Source: Maricaulis sp036231565
Lineage (GTDB): Bacteria > Pseudomonadota > Alphaproteobacteria > Caulobacterales > Maricaulaceae
Assembly: GCA_036231565.1 (NCBI GenBank)
Contig: JAZAHA010000037.1
Location: 19,546-83,545, forward strand
DNA length: 64,000 nucleotides
Direction of reading: 5' to 3'
Part shown: piece by piece, positions 31,748 to 40,525 of the stretch
Numbering within the stretch: position 1 is the first letter of the stretch
How the letters are laid out: each line of letters opens with the position of its first letter
The notes under the pieces: generated by a model
Told to the model about the DNA's origin: nothing
Seen by the model: only the letters and a program-made list of their open reading frames with translations
Database searches by the model: none
Translations under genes and position numbers: made by a program

Positions 31748-32502
31748 GCGCCACTCCCCTGCGTCGACTGCGCCACGCGGGCGGCCTGCAGCTTGCGGCG
31801 CTCGATCTGTCGCGCCCGCTGGATCACGGCGCGCGAGCGCAGTCGGTAGAAGACCAGCCAGGCCGCCAGCATCGTATAGGCCAGCGCCATGATGGCGAGC
31901 GGCCAGAGCTGGCTGGAATGGATTGTGGGTCCGTCGAAACGGATCACCGAAGCCGGCTGGTGCAGGGACGACCACCAGTCGACCGAGAACTTCACGATCA
32001 CCAGATTGACGACGCCCGCCATGGCCAGAACGGCACCCGCCCGTGCCGCCTGCTGGGCATCCTCAAGTGCGGCGCGCAGGGCCATATAACCCAGATAGAC
32101 CAGCAGCAGGACCAGCACGGAGGTCATCCGCGCATCCCATTCCCACCAGGTCCCCCACATCGGCTTGCCCCAGAGCGAGCCGGTGATCAGCGCGAGCACC
32201 GTGAAGACGGCGCCGACCGGCGCGATAACCTCGGCCGCCGCATCTGCCAGCGCATGGCGCCAGACGAAGAAGACGAAGCTCGCCCCGGCGAGTGCCGCAT
32301 AAAGCGCCATCGCCATGTAGGCCGCCGGAACATGGACATACATGATCCGCACCGTATCGCCCTGCTGGTAGTCCGGCGGCGAGCCGAAGAAGGACAGGTA
32401 GATACCGATGCCCAGCAACAGCACTGTCAGAACGCCCAGTACCGGGATCACCCGCCGGGCCAGACCGTCAAAACGCTGGGGGTTGGAAAAGTAGGACAGC
32501 AT
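31744..32502 (-). CDS. ccmC: Haem exporter protein CcmC
   Basis: 252 residues with six spans. The tryptophan-rich haem-handling motif WGTWWEWDARMTS (116-128) is complete, with conserved His57 in VHVPAA and a second His in SSLHQPAS flanking it. It loads haem onto CcmE in the periplasm. ATG at 32502 matches the conserved start; the frame is open further upstream across a hairpin cluster, which is not coding. A 221-bp palindrome cluster separates it from ccmB, so ccmCDG may rely on its own promoter or on read-through. Confidence 0.95.
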   Translation of the reverse strand: MLSYFSNPQRFDGLARRVIPVLGVLTVLLLGIGIYLSFFGSPPDYQQGDTVRIMYVHVPAAYMAMALYAALAGASFVFFVWRHALADAAAEVIAPVGAVFTVLALITGSLWGKPMWGTWWEWDARMTSVLVLLLVYLGYMALRAALEDAQQAARAGAVLAMAGVVNLVIVKFSVDWWSSLHQPASVIRFDGPTIHSSQLWPLAIMALAYTMLAAWLVFYRLRSRAVIQRARQIERRKLQAARVAQSTQGSGA

Positions 32503-32576
32503 GGCTTCGCTGATTACTTTGGGATGCTCCGGGCGGCAAGTGCGACGGATGCGCGCTTGAAACGGTCCGGCGCGAA

Positions 32577-32715
32577 CACGCTTCCCCTGCGGAGCGGGGG
32601 AAGTGCCGAGCGGAGTGAGGCGATGGGGGTGAGTCGGATGCGCGCTACGCGCTTCGCGGCGCTTGTGCGCCGCCCCCTCAGTCCGCTGACGCGGACAGCT
32701 CCCCCGCAAGCGGGG
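32577..32715. repeat. Cluster of hairpins between ccmB and ccmC
   Basis: Successive inverted repeats lie here: CTTCCCC/GGGGGAAG (32581-32602), GCGCGCTACGCGC, GCGGCGC/GCGCCGC (32656-32673), GTCCGC/GCGGAC (32681-32696), and CCCCCGC/GCGGGG. It is a REP-like mosaic, with no gene, inserted inside the ccm operon. Confidence 0.7.
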
Positions 32716-32723
32716 CGAGCCCT

Positions 32724-33392
32724 TTAGCCCAGCCGGCTCTTCACGGCAGCGGCGATACCGAATGGCGCAAGAGCAATCGTACCAAGCGATACGGCGAGGG
32801 TGAGGACGAGGTTGGCAAGTGCCCGTTCGTCGCCTTCAAAACCCGCCCGGCCGGCGCCGGCGGCGAAGATCAGGACCGGCACCATCATCGGGGCGGCGAT
32901 CAGCGCGATCAGCAGGCCGGAGCGGCGCACGCCGGCTGCCAGCGCACCCGCAAATCCCGCCAGGAGCACGAGCGCCGGGATCGCAGCCGAGAGCGCCGCT
33001 GCCAGCATGATGCTGGGCTGAAGCGGCACGCCATACATCAACCCGCCCAGGAGGGCGATCACCGGCAGGGGCCACAGGGTTGCGATGCCCTGTCCCAGCG
33101 TCTTGGCGAGGCAGAGCAGGGACAGGCCCATCGGCGACAGGGCATAGAGATCCAGCGTGCCGTCAGAGAAATCGTCGCCATAGAGGCGCTCGGCCGATTG
33201 CAGCACAGACAGGAGAGCCGCAAATCCCATCAGGCCCGGCCCCGCCGCTGCGAGCAGTTCCGGTGACGGCCCGATCGCGAGCGGCGCAAGGGTAATGGCT
33301 GCGAGGAAGAAAGCAGCCGGACCGGCCGGGCCGCCGCCACCCGACCAGGCGAGCCGCGCCTCACGCGTGAAAACCGCGCCGAGCCGGCTCAC
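32724..33392 (-). CDS. ccmB: Haem exporter protein CcmB
   Basis: 222 residues with six spans; the permease of the CcmAB ABC transporter. QSAERLYGDDFSDGTLDLYA, then LSPMGLSLLCLAKTLGQ, is the conserved CcmB loop (L-x-D-D-x-x-D-G-x-L-x-x-L), and PLPVIALLGGLMYGVPL follows. The start is GTG at 33392, overlapping the ccmA stop as GTGA. Confidence 0.94.
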   Translation of the reverse strand: MSRLGAVFTREARLAWSGGGGPAGPAAFFLAAITLAPLAIGPSPELLAAAGPGLMGFAALLSVLQSAERLYGDDFSDGTLDLYALSPMGLSLLCLAKTLGQGIATLWPLPVIALLGGLMYGVPLQPSIMLAAALSAAIPALVLLAGFAGALAAGVRRSGLLIALIAAPMMVPVLIFAAGAGRAGFEGDERALANLVLTLAVSLGTIALAPFGIAAAVKSRLG

Positions 33393-34042
33393 CGGTACAT
33401 CCCCAGATCCAGCATTGCAGCGCCGTGCCAGTCCAGCGCCTGGTGCGTCGCGGCGATCACGCCGCCGCCGCGGCTGCGGTGCCAGGCAACCAGTTCGGCG
33501 AGACGGTCACGGCCAGCGCCGTCGAGCGGACCGGCGGGTTCATCGAGCAGCCAGAGGGGCCGGTTGGCCAACGCCACGCGCACCAGGCCGGCTCGCCGCT
33601 GCTGTCCGCGCGAGAGCTGACCGGCCGGCCGGTCGATCAGCGCCTCGATCCCCATCACGCGCATCAGGGGCAGGATCGCCGTGCGCGGCGTACCGAGCAT
33701 GTCGGCCCAGAAGCGAAGCGCGTGCCGCAAGGTTTCGTTCGGCTTGAGCCCGTCCGCATGACCGAGCCAGCCAAGCGTATCTGCAGCGACCAGGCCGGCA
33801 GGCTGGCCGCCGATCTTCACCACACCGGCATCCGGACGCACAAGGCCGGCCAGGGCGCGTAGCAGGGTTGTCTTTCCGGTGCCATTGGGGCCGACAAGAA
33901 GGAGAGCACCGGACGGCGCAAGGTCCAGGTTCAGTGCCTCAACCAGCCTTATCCCGCCACGCGACAGGAAAAGCCCCGACGCTTCAAGGGCCTGCGGAGA
34001 GAACGCCGCGAGAGCGGGAAAATTGGCGACAGCGGTTGTCAT
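33389..34042 (-). CDS. ccmA: Haem exporter ATP-binding protein CcmA
   Basis: 217 residues, a normal length. Walker A is GPNGTGKTTLLRAL, the ABC signature is LSRGQQRRAGLVRVAL, Walker B is LWLLDEP, and the H-loop is AATHQALD. ATP hydrolysis by CcmAB releases holo-CcmE. The ATG at 34042 is preferred; an ATG at 34051 is possible. First of ccmABCDG; ccmE, ccmF, ccmH and ccmI are not here. Divergent from acnA with a 167-bp shared promoter region. Confidence 0.95.
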   Translation of the reverse strand: MTTAVANFPALAAFSPQALEASGLFLSRGGIRLVEALNLDLAPSGALLLVGPNGTGKTTLLRALAGLVRPDAGVVKIGGQPAGLVAADTLGWLGHADGLKPNETLRHALRFWADMLGTPRTAILPLMRVMGIEALIDRPAGQLSRGQQRRAGLVRVALANRPLWLLDEPAGPLDGAGRDRLAELVAWHRSRGGGVIAATHQALDWHGAAMLDLGMYR

Positions 34043-34094
34043 GGCGAGCATGTCGCCCGAGCGGGGTTGGTTCGTCAACGCACGGAACGCCGCA

Positions 34095-34123
34095 TTGCAG
34101 CAGCGCCCCACACCGGTTAAAAC
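34095..34123 (+). promoter_or_regulatory. Candidate promoter of acnA
   Basis: TTGCAG (34095-34100), a 17-bp spacer and TAAAAC (34118-34123) lie about 87 bp before the acnA ATG, in the divergent ccmA/acnA region. Confidence 0.5.
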
Positions 34124-34209
34124 CCCGCCAAAACATACGGCCACTTCGAAATGGCCGACCTCCCACCGGGCATTTTCCGCCCCTTCGACGCCTTACGAGG
34201 ATGACGCAT

Positions 34210-36885
34210 ATGGCCTCTCTCGACAGTTTTTCCTGCAAGCGCACCCTCACCGCCGCCGGTGAGACCTATACCTATTACGACCTCAAGGTCGCCGAAGCGA
34301 ACGGCCTGACCGGGGTCTCCCGCCTGCCGGCCTCGCTGAAGGTGCTGCTGGAAAACCTGCTGCGCTTTGAAGACGGCAAGACCGTTACCAAGGCCGATAT
34401 CGAGGCGATGGCCACCTGGCTGACCACGCGCACCTCCGAACACGAAATCGCCTATCGCCCGGCCCGCGTGGTGATGCAGGACTTCACCGGCGTTCCGGCC
34501 GTGGTCGACCTGGCCGCCATGCGCGATGCCGCCGGCAAGCTCGGCGCCGACCCGCAGCGCATTAACCCGCAGGTCCCGGTCGATCTGGTGATCGACCACT
34601 CGGTGATGGTCGACAATTTCGGCCAGGCCAACAGCTTCGCCAAGAATGTCGAGCGCGAGTATGAGCGCAATGGCGAGCGCTACAAGTTCCTGAAATGGGG
34701 TGCCAAGGCGTTCGACAATTTCCGCGTCGTCCCGCCGGGCACCGGCATCATCCACCAGGTGAACCTTGAAAACCTGGCCCAGGCCGTCTGGACCAAGGAA
34801 GAGAATGGCGAGACCGTCGCCTATCCGGATACCTGCGTGGGCACGGACAGCCACACCACCATGATCAACGGCCTGGCCGTCCTGGGCTGGGGTGTCGGCG
34901 GTATCGAGGCGGAAGCCGCGATGCTGGGCCAGCCGGTCTCCATGCTGATCCCGGAAGTCATCGGCTTCGAACTGACCGGCAAGATGCCGGAAGGCGCCAC
35001 CGCCACCGACCTCGTGCTGAAGGTCGTGGAAATGCTGCGCAAGAAAGGCGTGGTCGGCAAATTCGTCGAGTTCTACGGCGAAGGCCTGGATCACCTGTCG
35101 CTGGAAGACGAGGCGACGATCGCCAACATGGCGCCGGAATACGGCGCGACCTGCGGCTTCTTCCCGGTCGACAACGAGACGCTGGACTACATGCGGGCCA
35201 CCGGCCGCGACGACAAGCGCGTCGCGCTGGTCGAGGCCTATTCCAAGGCCCAGGGCATGTTCCGTCCGGACTACACCGAAGCGCCGGTCTTCACCGACAC
35301 GCTGCACCTGGACATGTCGACCATCGTTCCGGCAGTCTCCGGTCCGAAGCGCCCGCAGGACTGGATCGAACTGTCCAACGCCGCCGCCGGCTTCGCCAAG
35401 GTGATGCAGAGCGAGTACGGCAAGGGTGACGAACTGGACAAGTCCGCCCCGGTCGAGGGCGAGGACTATGTCTTCACCAATGGTGACGTCGCGATTGCCG
35501 CGATCACCTCGTGCACCAACACCTCCAACCCCTCCGTCCTGCTGGGCGCCGGCCTCCTGGCCCGCAATGCCCTGGCCAAGGGCCTGAAGACCAAGCCGTG
35601 GGTGAAGACCTCGCTGGCACCGGGCTCGCAGGTCGTCACCGACTATCTGGAGAAGGCCGGCCTGCAGGACGATCTGGATGCGCTGGGCTTCAACCTCGTC
35701 GGTTATGGCTGCACGACCTGTATCGGCAATTCCGGCCCGCTGCCGCCGGCCATCTCCAAGACGATCAACGAGAACGATCTCGTCGCGACCGCCGTCCTGT
35801 CCGGCAACCGCAATTTCGAAGGCCGGATCTCGCCGGACGTGCGGGCCAACTACCTCGCTTCGCCGCCGCTCGTGGTCGCCTATGCGCTCGCCGGCTCGAT
35901 GAAAATCAACCTCACGACCGACCCGCTCGGACAGGACCAGGACGGTAATGACGTCTATCTGAAGGACATCTGGCCGTCTTCCGCCGAAATCGCCGATGCG
36001 GTCCGTACCGCGGTGACGCCGGACATGTTCGCCAAGCGCTATGCCGACGTGTTCAAGGGCGACGAGAACTGGCGCGACATCGAGGTTACCGGCGGCCTGA
36101 CCTATGAGTGGGATCACACCTCGACCTATGTCCAGAACCCGCCCTATTTCGAAGGCATGACGATGGATCCGGAAGCCCCGGGCGATGTCGTCAACGCCAA
36201 GATCATGGGCCTGTTCGGCGACTCCATCACGACCGACCACATCTCGCCGGCCGGTTCGATCAAGGCCGACAGCCCGGCGGGCCGCTACCTGCAGGAACGC
36301 CAGGTGCCGGTTCTGGAGTTCAACTCCTACGGCTCGCGCCGCGGCAATCACGAAGTGATGATGCGTGGCACCTTCGCCAACATCCGCATCAAGAACAAGA
36401 TGCTGGACGGCGTTGAAGGCGGCTTCACCAAGAAGGATGGCGAGCAGAAATTCATCTACGACGCCTGCATGGAATACCAGGCCGAGGGCACGCCGCTGGT
36501 CGTGTTCGGCGGCAAGGAATACGGCACGGGTTCGTCGCGTGACTGGGCTGCCAAGGGCACCCGCCTGCTGGGCGTGAAAGCCGTGATTGCCGAGAGCTTC
36601 GAGCGCATCCACCGCTCCAACCTGATCGGCATGGGCGTGCTGCCGCTGCAGTTCGAGGACGGCCAGTCCTGGGAAGCCCTGGGCATGACCGGCGACGAGA
36701 TCGTAACGATCAAAGGCGTCGAGGCGCTCGAGCCGCGCGCCGAGATGGACATCGAGATCACCTTCCCGAACGGCGACAAGAAAGTCGCCAAGGCCCGGGC
36801 CCGGATCGATACCGAGAACGAGCTCGAATACTTCCGCAATGGCGGTATCCTGCACTACGTGCTGCGCAACCTGGCGCGGGACTAG
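34210..36885 (+). CDS. acnA: Aconitate hydratase A
   Basis: 891 residues, the standard AcnA/IRP length. It interconverts citrate and isocitrate in the TCA cycle with a [4Fe-4S] cluster ligated by Cys in ITSCTNTSNPS (about 434) and GYGCTTCIGNSGPL (about 499-503). Domain 4 with GDSITTDHISPAGSIK and YGSRRGNHEVMMRGTFANIR plus YGTGSSRDWAAKG is intact. The ATG at 34210 (MASLDSF) fits GAGG spacing; an in-frame ATG at 34201 sits too close to the Shine-Dalgarno. Monocistronic with its own terminator. Confidence 0.98.
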   Translation: MASLDSFSCKRTLTAAGETYTYYDLKVAEANGLTGVSRLPASLKVLLENLLRFEDGKTVTKADIEAMATWLTTRTSEHEIAYRPARVVMQDFTGVPAVVDLAAMRDAAGKLGADPQRINPQVPVDLVIDHSVMVDNFGQANSFAKNVEREYERNGERYKFLKWGAKAFDNFRVVPPGTGIIHQVNLENLAQAVWTKEENGETVAYPDTCVGTDSHTTMINGLAVLGWGVGGIEAEAAMLGQPVSMLIPEVIGFELTGKMPEGATATDLVLKVVEMLRKKGVVGKFVEFYGEGLDHLSLEDEATIANMAPEYGATCGFFPVDNETLDYMRATGRDDKRVALVEAYSKAQGMFRPDYTEAPVFTDTLHLDMSTIVPAVSGPKRPQDWIELSNAAAGFAKVMQSEYGKGDELDKSAPVEGEDYVFTNGDVAIAAITSCTNTSNPSVLLGAGLLARNALAKGLKTKPWVKTSLAPGSQVVTDYLEKAGLQDDLDALGFNLVGYGCTTCIGNSGPLPPAISKTINENDLVATAVLSGNRNFEGRISPDVRANYLASPPLVVAYALAGSMKINLTTDPLGQDQDGNDVYLKDIWPSSAEIADAVRTAVTPDMFAKRYADVFKGDENWRDIEVTGGLTYEWDHTSTYVQNPPYFEGMTMDPEAPGDVVNAKIMGLFGDSITTDHISPAGSIKADSPAGRYLQERQVPVLEFNSYGSRRGNHEVMMRGTFANIRIKNKMLDGVEGGFTKKDGEQKFIYDACMEYQAEGTPLVVFGGKEYGTGSSRDWAAKGTRLLGVKAVIAESFERIHRSNLIGMGVLPLQFEDGQSWEALGMTGDEIVTIKGVEALEPRAEMDIEITFPNGDKKVAKARARIDTENELEYFRNGGILHYVLRNLARD

Positions 36886-36893
36886 GGGTTTTC

Positions 36894-36927
36894 CGGGCGG
36901 GCGCGCGATCGTGCGCCCGCCCGCCCC
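36894..36927 (+). terminator. Terminator-like hairpin after acnA
   Basis: CGGGCGGGCGC / GCGCCCGCCCG (perfect 11 bp, 8-nt loop), 8 bp past the stop and followed by CCCCCCTTTC. The stem is strong, the T run weak. Confidence 0.7.
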
Positions 36928-37003
36928 CCTTTCGCCGGCCCCTCTCGACACCGTCACGTCCAAGTGATTGGCACGCCCGGGCCGGGGTGATTATCTAGAC
37001 AGC

Positions 37004-37759
37004 ATGCGACAGCTGGTGTCCCTCTTCCTTGCCCTGGCAGCCGCCGGGCCTGCCCTTGCCGGCGAGCCGGATACGCGTGAGACCGCGTGCTGGTCGGAAC
37101 GGCCGGTGCTTGTGGAACTCTTCACCAGCCAGGGCTGTCCGCTCTGCCCCGACGCCAACCGCTATCTGGGCGAGCTGGACCGCCACGAAAACGTCTTCAC
37201 CCTCGCTTTCGCCGTGTCCTACTGGGACATGTATGGCTGGACCGACACCTATGCGCGGCCGGAATATGTCCAGCGCCAGCGCATGTATCTGCCCAATCTC
37301 GATGTCAGCCGCCTCTATACGCCGCAATTCGTCGTCGACGGCATCACCGACGCGCCGGGCTGGAATCGCGACAAGGTTTCCGGTGCCGTCAATGAGCGCC
37401 TGTGCGCCATGCCGGACAGCCCGGTCATCCGCCTCGAGGACGGCCCCTTCGGCTCCTTCATGGTGCACCTGGACGGCGAAGCGCCGGAGGAAGAGCTCGA
37501 TGTCTGGCTCGTCGCCTACGCGCCGGGCTGGGCCATGGTCGAGATCGGCGCCGGCGAGAATGAGGGTCTCGACATGCCGCACTACAACATGGTGAAGAGC
37601 CTGACCTATCTGGGCTCCTGGTCAGGCGGTGAAGCAACCTTCATGGGCGAGAGCTTCCGCCGCTACGGTACCGTTGCCATCGTGCAGGGCACCGGTGGTG
37701 GCCCCATCTATGGCTACGCCCACGCCGAACCCGCCGACGAGGATGGCCGGCAGCACTAA
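37004..37759 (+). CDS. DUF1223 secreted thioredoxin-like protein
   Basis: 251 residues. The signal peptide MRQLVSLFLALAAAGPALA is followed by the DUF1223 domain: VLVELFTSQGCPLCPDANRY (C-x-x-C at the thioredoxin position) and AVSYWDMYGWTDTYARPEYV with R-Q-x-x-Y, then YTPQFVVDG. These are the three blocks typical of this alphaproteobacterial family. A periplasmic redox role is likely but not shown. ATG at 37004 gives a proper signal peptide. Single gene, converging on regA. Confidence 0.9.
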   Translation: MRQLVSLFLALAAAGPALAGEPDTRETACWSERPVLVELFTSQGCPLCPDANRYLGELDRHENVFTLAFAVSYWDMYGWTDTYARPEYVQRQRMYLPNLDVSRLYTPQFVVDGITDAPGWNRDKVSGAVNERLCAMPDSPVIRLEDGPFGSFMVHLDGEAPEEELDVWLVAYAPGWAMVEIGAGENEGLDMPHYNMVKSLTYLGSWSGGEATFMGESFRRYGTVAIVQGTGGGPIYGYAHAEPADEDGRQH

Positions 37760-37792
37760 AGGGAAATGTACCTGTGGTACGTGTCCCCGATA

Positions 37793-38344
37793 CTAACGCG
37801 GTGCGCGCTTCGCCAGGATGCGCTGCAGGGTGCGGCGGTGCATGTTCAGGCGGCGGGCGGTCTCGGAAACATTGTGATCGCACAGTTCGAAAACGCGCTG
37901 GATATGCTCCCAGCGCACTCGGTCGGCCGACATCGGGTTTTCCGGCGGTTCCGGCTTGTCCTCCGGATGGGCCAGCAGGGCCTTGATGATATCGTCGGCA
38001 TCGGCCGGCTTGGACAGATAGTCGACCGCGCCCGCCTTCACCGCAGCCACCGCCGTGGCGATATTGCCGTAGCCGGTCAGCATGACGACGCGGCAGTCGG
38101 GCCGCGAGGCGTGCAGCGACTTCACGACATCCAGGCCGTCACCGTCCTGCAGGCGCAGATCCAGCACTGCGAAGGCCGGCGGATTGTTGCGCGCGACTTC
38201 CTTGGCCTCGTCGACGGATCCGACCGCGGACACGATGAAACCCCGGCCCGTCATGGCGCGGCCCAGCCGCGTCCGGAAAGGCGCATCATCATCGAGAATG
38301 AGCAGGGATTTGTCTTCGGGAAGCTGGTATTCGATCTCGCTCAC
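37793..38344 (-). CDS. regA: Redox response regulator RegA (PrrA/ActR)
   Basis: 183 residues, the usual RegA size. The receiver has Asp20/Asp62 (ILDDDAPF, AVLDLRLQDGDG), the conserved Thr in MLTGYGNIATAVAAVKAGAV and Lys in DYLSKP. The Pro-rich linker (KPEPPENP) is followed by the Fis-type HTH CDHNVSETARRLNMHRRTLQ, almost invariant in RegA. It controls respiration, carbon or nitrogen fixation and photosynthesis genes by redox state. GTG at 38344 follows GAGGA. Its kinase gene lies 40 bp upstream. Confidence 0.97.
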   Translation of the reverse strand: MSEIEYQLPEDKSLLILDDDAPFRTRLGRAMTGRGFIVSAVGSVDEAKEVARNNPPAFAVLDLRLQDGDGLDVVKSLHASRPDCRVVMLTGYGNIATAVAAVKAGAVDYLSKPADADDIIKALLAHPEDKPEPPENPMSADRVRWEHIQRVFELCDHNVSETARRLNMHRRTLQRILAKRAPR

Positions 38345-38384
38345 ACGTCCGTCCTCGTCATTATTCCGGTGGGCAGAACCTTCA

Positions 38385-39707
38385 CTAGCCCAGAGCGGGC
38401 GGGGCCTCCACCTCTTTGCGCGGCCAGCGGATCGAGACGACCGCGCCGCCAAGCGGCCCGGCATTGTCGAAACGCACCACACCGCCGGAGTTTTCGATCA
38501 TCGTCTTGGCGATGAAAACCCCCAGCCCCAGCCCCCCCTGTCCGGGCGTTCCCGAACGGGTCGTGGTATAGGGCTCACCGATCCGGGACAGGATTTCGGG
38601 TGAGAAGCCGGGCCCGTCATCGATCACGCGGATATAGACATTGCCCGGATCCCAGCGCCCCTCGACGGTGACGCGCGTATCGGCAAAGTCGACGGCATTC
38701 TCGATGAAATTTCCGATGCCGTAGAGAATTTCCGGCATGCGCCGCAGCACGGGCGGCTCGGACCCCTGCCCCTCGGCCAGAAGCACCTCGACCATCGGCC
38801 CCAGCCCGCGCAACGGCGCGCTCGCCTCCTCCAGCGCGGCCAGGAATTCGAGCCGATCGTGACGGATATCGCTGACCGACCGCTCCTGGCTGAGCCGCTT
38901 CAGGATATCCCTGCAACGGCGGGCCTGCGTGACCATCAGCTCGGCATCCTCGCGAAGAAGCTCATTGTCCTTGAGGTCGCGCAGCATTTCCTTGGCCGTC
39001 AGCTGGATCGTGGCCAGTGGTGTGCCCAACTCGTGGGCGGCCGCTGCGGCCAGGGCGCCCAGCGCTGACAGGCGCTGCTCCCGCGAGAGCACGCTCTGCG
39101 TGGCGGCCAGCGCCGTCGCCATGCGCTTGCCCTCCTGGCTCACCCGCCAGGAATAGACAGCCGTAAAGGCAATCGAGATGAAGATCGCCGACCACAGGCC
39201 CAGCACGTAGACGCCGGGCAGATGGATCTGCTCGCCGGCGAACCAGGGCAGCGGCAGGCTCCACAGCCACATGGCGCCGGTGCCGGCCATCGCCAGCGCC
39301 CCGACACCGACCGACCAGCGCGGCGGCAGTGCGGCGACCGAAATCATCACCGGCGCGACCAGCATGATGACGAACGGGTTCCACAACCCGCCGGTCAGCA
39401 TCAGCAGGACGCACAGCTGGACCACGTCATAACCCAGCTGGGCAAAGGCCTCCCAATCCCGGGCGAAGCGTTGCGGCGGCACGGACAGGGTCAACCAGGT
39501 GTTGATCCAGGCACTGGCCAGGATCACGCCGAGACAGAAGCCGATCGGCAGTTCGAAACCAATCACGAAGTGAACGAGGAGAACCGTGACGGTCTGACCG
39601 GCAACGGCCAGCCAGCGCAGCATGACGAGCGTGCGCAGACGCAGGCGCCCGAACACCGGGGTCAGCTGGGCGTCACCGCCGTAAGGATCCCAATCCGTAT
39701 CGACCAT
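38385..39707 (-). CDS. regB: Redox sensor histidine kinase RegB (PrrB/ActS)
   Basis: 440 residues. Six membrane spans (about 27-185) include the quinone-sensing heptad GGLWNPF at 106-112. The H-box is LGALAAAAAHELGTPLATIQ with His225. The redox-active cysteine of this family is kept in RRCRDILKRLSQE (Cys265). The ATPase domain has NFIENAVDF, DDGPGFSPEIL and GGLGLGVFIAKTMIE. It senses quinone or oxygen state and phosphorylates RegA. ATG at 39707 follows GGGGAGG. Divergent from senC, as in the classical reg locus. Confidence 0.97.
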   Translation of the reverse strand: MVDTDWDPYGGDAQLTPVFGRLRLRTLVMLRWLAVAGQTVTVLLVHFVIGFELPIGFCLGVILASAWINTWLTLSVPPQRFARDWEAFAQLGYDVVQLCVLLMLTGGLWNPFVIMLVAPVMISVAALPPRWSVGVGALAMAGTGAMWLWSLPLPWFAGEQIHLPGVYVLGLWSAIFISIAFTAVYSWRVSQEGKRMATALAATQSVLSREQRLSALGALAAAAAHELGTPLATIQLTAKEMLRDLKDNELLREDAELMVTQARRCRDILKRLSQERSVSDIRHDRLEFLAALEEASAPLRGLGPMVEVLLAEGQGSEPPVLRRMPEILYGIGNFIENAVDFADTRVTVEGRWDPGNVYIRVIDDGPGFSPEILSRIGEPYTTTRSGTPGQGGLGLGVFIAKTMIENSGGVVRFDNAGPLGGAVVSIRWPRKEVEAPPALG

Positions 39708-39853
39708 TCAGACCTCCCCGGCAGCGGGCCGGCATGGACAGACGGGGCAAGCGCGCCTACCTTCGCATCTGCAACATTCCCTTCCGGCGAGGCTTATCAT
39801 GCTTCGTCCGAGTCCGGATAGACACCGACACCGGACCCACAGATGGAGCGTCC

Positions 39854-40480
39854 ATGCCGCGTCCCGTGATCTGGCTACTGATTGCCGCCCCGGCCACGCT
39901 GATGATCGTGTTCTTCATCCTGGTCCTCACCCGGCCGGGCGCCGACGCGCCGCGCCAGGCGGGTGTGCGCATCAGCGGCGAAGCGAATATCGGCGGTCCT
40001 TTCACCCTGGTCGACCAGACAGGAGCGACGGTCACCGAGGCCGATTTCCGCGGCAAGGCGATGCTGATCTATTTCGGCTACACCTACTGTCCCGATATCT
40101 GCCCGTTCTCGCTGCAGGTCATGGCCGCTGCGCTGGACCAGATGGAGCCGGAAGAACGGGAGCGGATCCAGCCGGTGCTGATCACCGTCGATCCGGAGCG
40201 TGACACGGTCGAACAGCTCGCCCGGTACGTCACGTCGCCGGCCTTTCCGGACGGGCTGATCGGCCTGACCGGAACAGAGGACCAGATCGCCGAGGTCACA
40301 TCGGCCTACCGGGTCGTCTACCGGCGCGCCGGCGAGGGCGACGATTATCTCATGGACCACTCGTCCATCGTTTACCTGATGAATTCCGAAGGGGAATTCG
40401 TCGATGTGTTCACCCATGGCACCGACCCCGCCGCAATGGCGTCGCGGCTGCAAGACTTCCTTGAGGAAGAAGGCGCATAG
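39854..40480 (+). CDS. senC: SCO1/SenC copper chaperone (PrrC)
   Basis: 208 residues. An N-terminal anchor (6-26) is followed by the SCO fold with Cu-binding C-x3-C in YTYCPDICPF (Cys79, Cys83) and His169 in DHSSIVYLM. It delivers copper to the CuA site of cytochrome c oxidase and links to RegBA signalling in Rhodobacter. ATG at 39854 was chosen so that the anchor begins the protein. Divergent from regB. Confidence 0.95.
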   Translation: MPRPVIWLLIAAPATLMIVFFILVLTRPGADAPRQAGVRISGEANIGGPFTLVDQTGATVTEADFRGKAMLIYFGYTYCPDICPFSLQVMAAALDQMEPEERERIQPVLITVDPERDTVEQLARYVTSPAFPDGLIGLTGTEDQIAEVTSAYRVVYRRAGEGDDYLMDHSSIVYLMNSEGEFVDVFTHGTDPAAMASRLQDFLEEEGA

Positions 40481-40525
40481 TCCCCGGTCCTGAACAGGCC
40501 CGACTGACGCGCCGAAGGAGACGCC

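Noticed and set aside
34117..36963. 948-aa reverse-strand ORF opposite acnA
   Set aside because: A GC-skewed antisense frame created by the codon bias of acnA; it has no domain, and low-complexity R/G/A/H-rich composition.
37760..37792. Extra small gene between the DUF1223 gene and regA
   Set aside because: Only 33 bp remain between the two convergent stops and there is no start or ribosome-binding site; simply the end of convergent genes.
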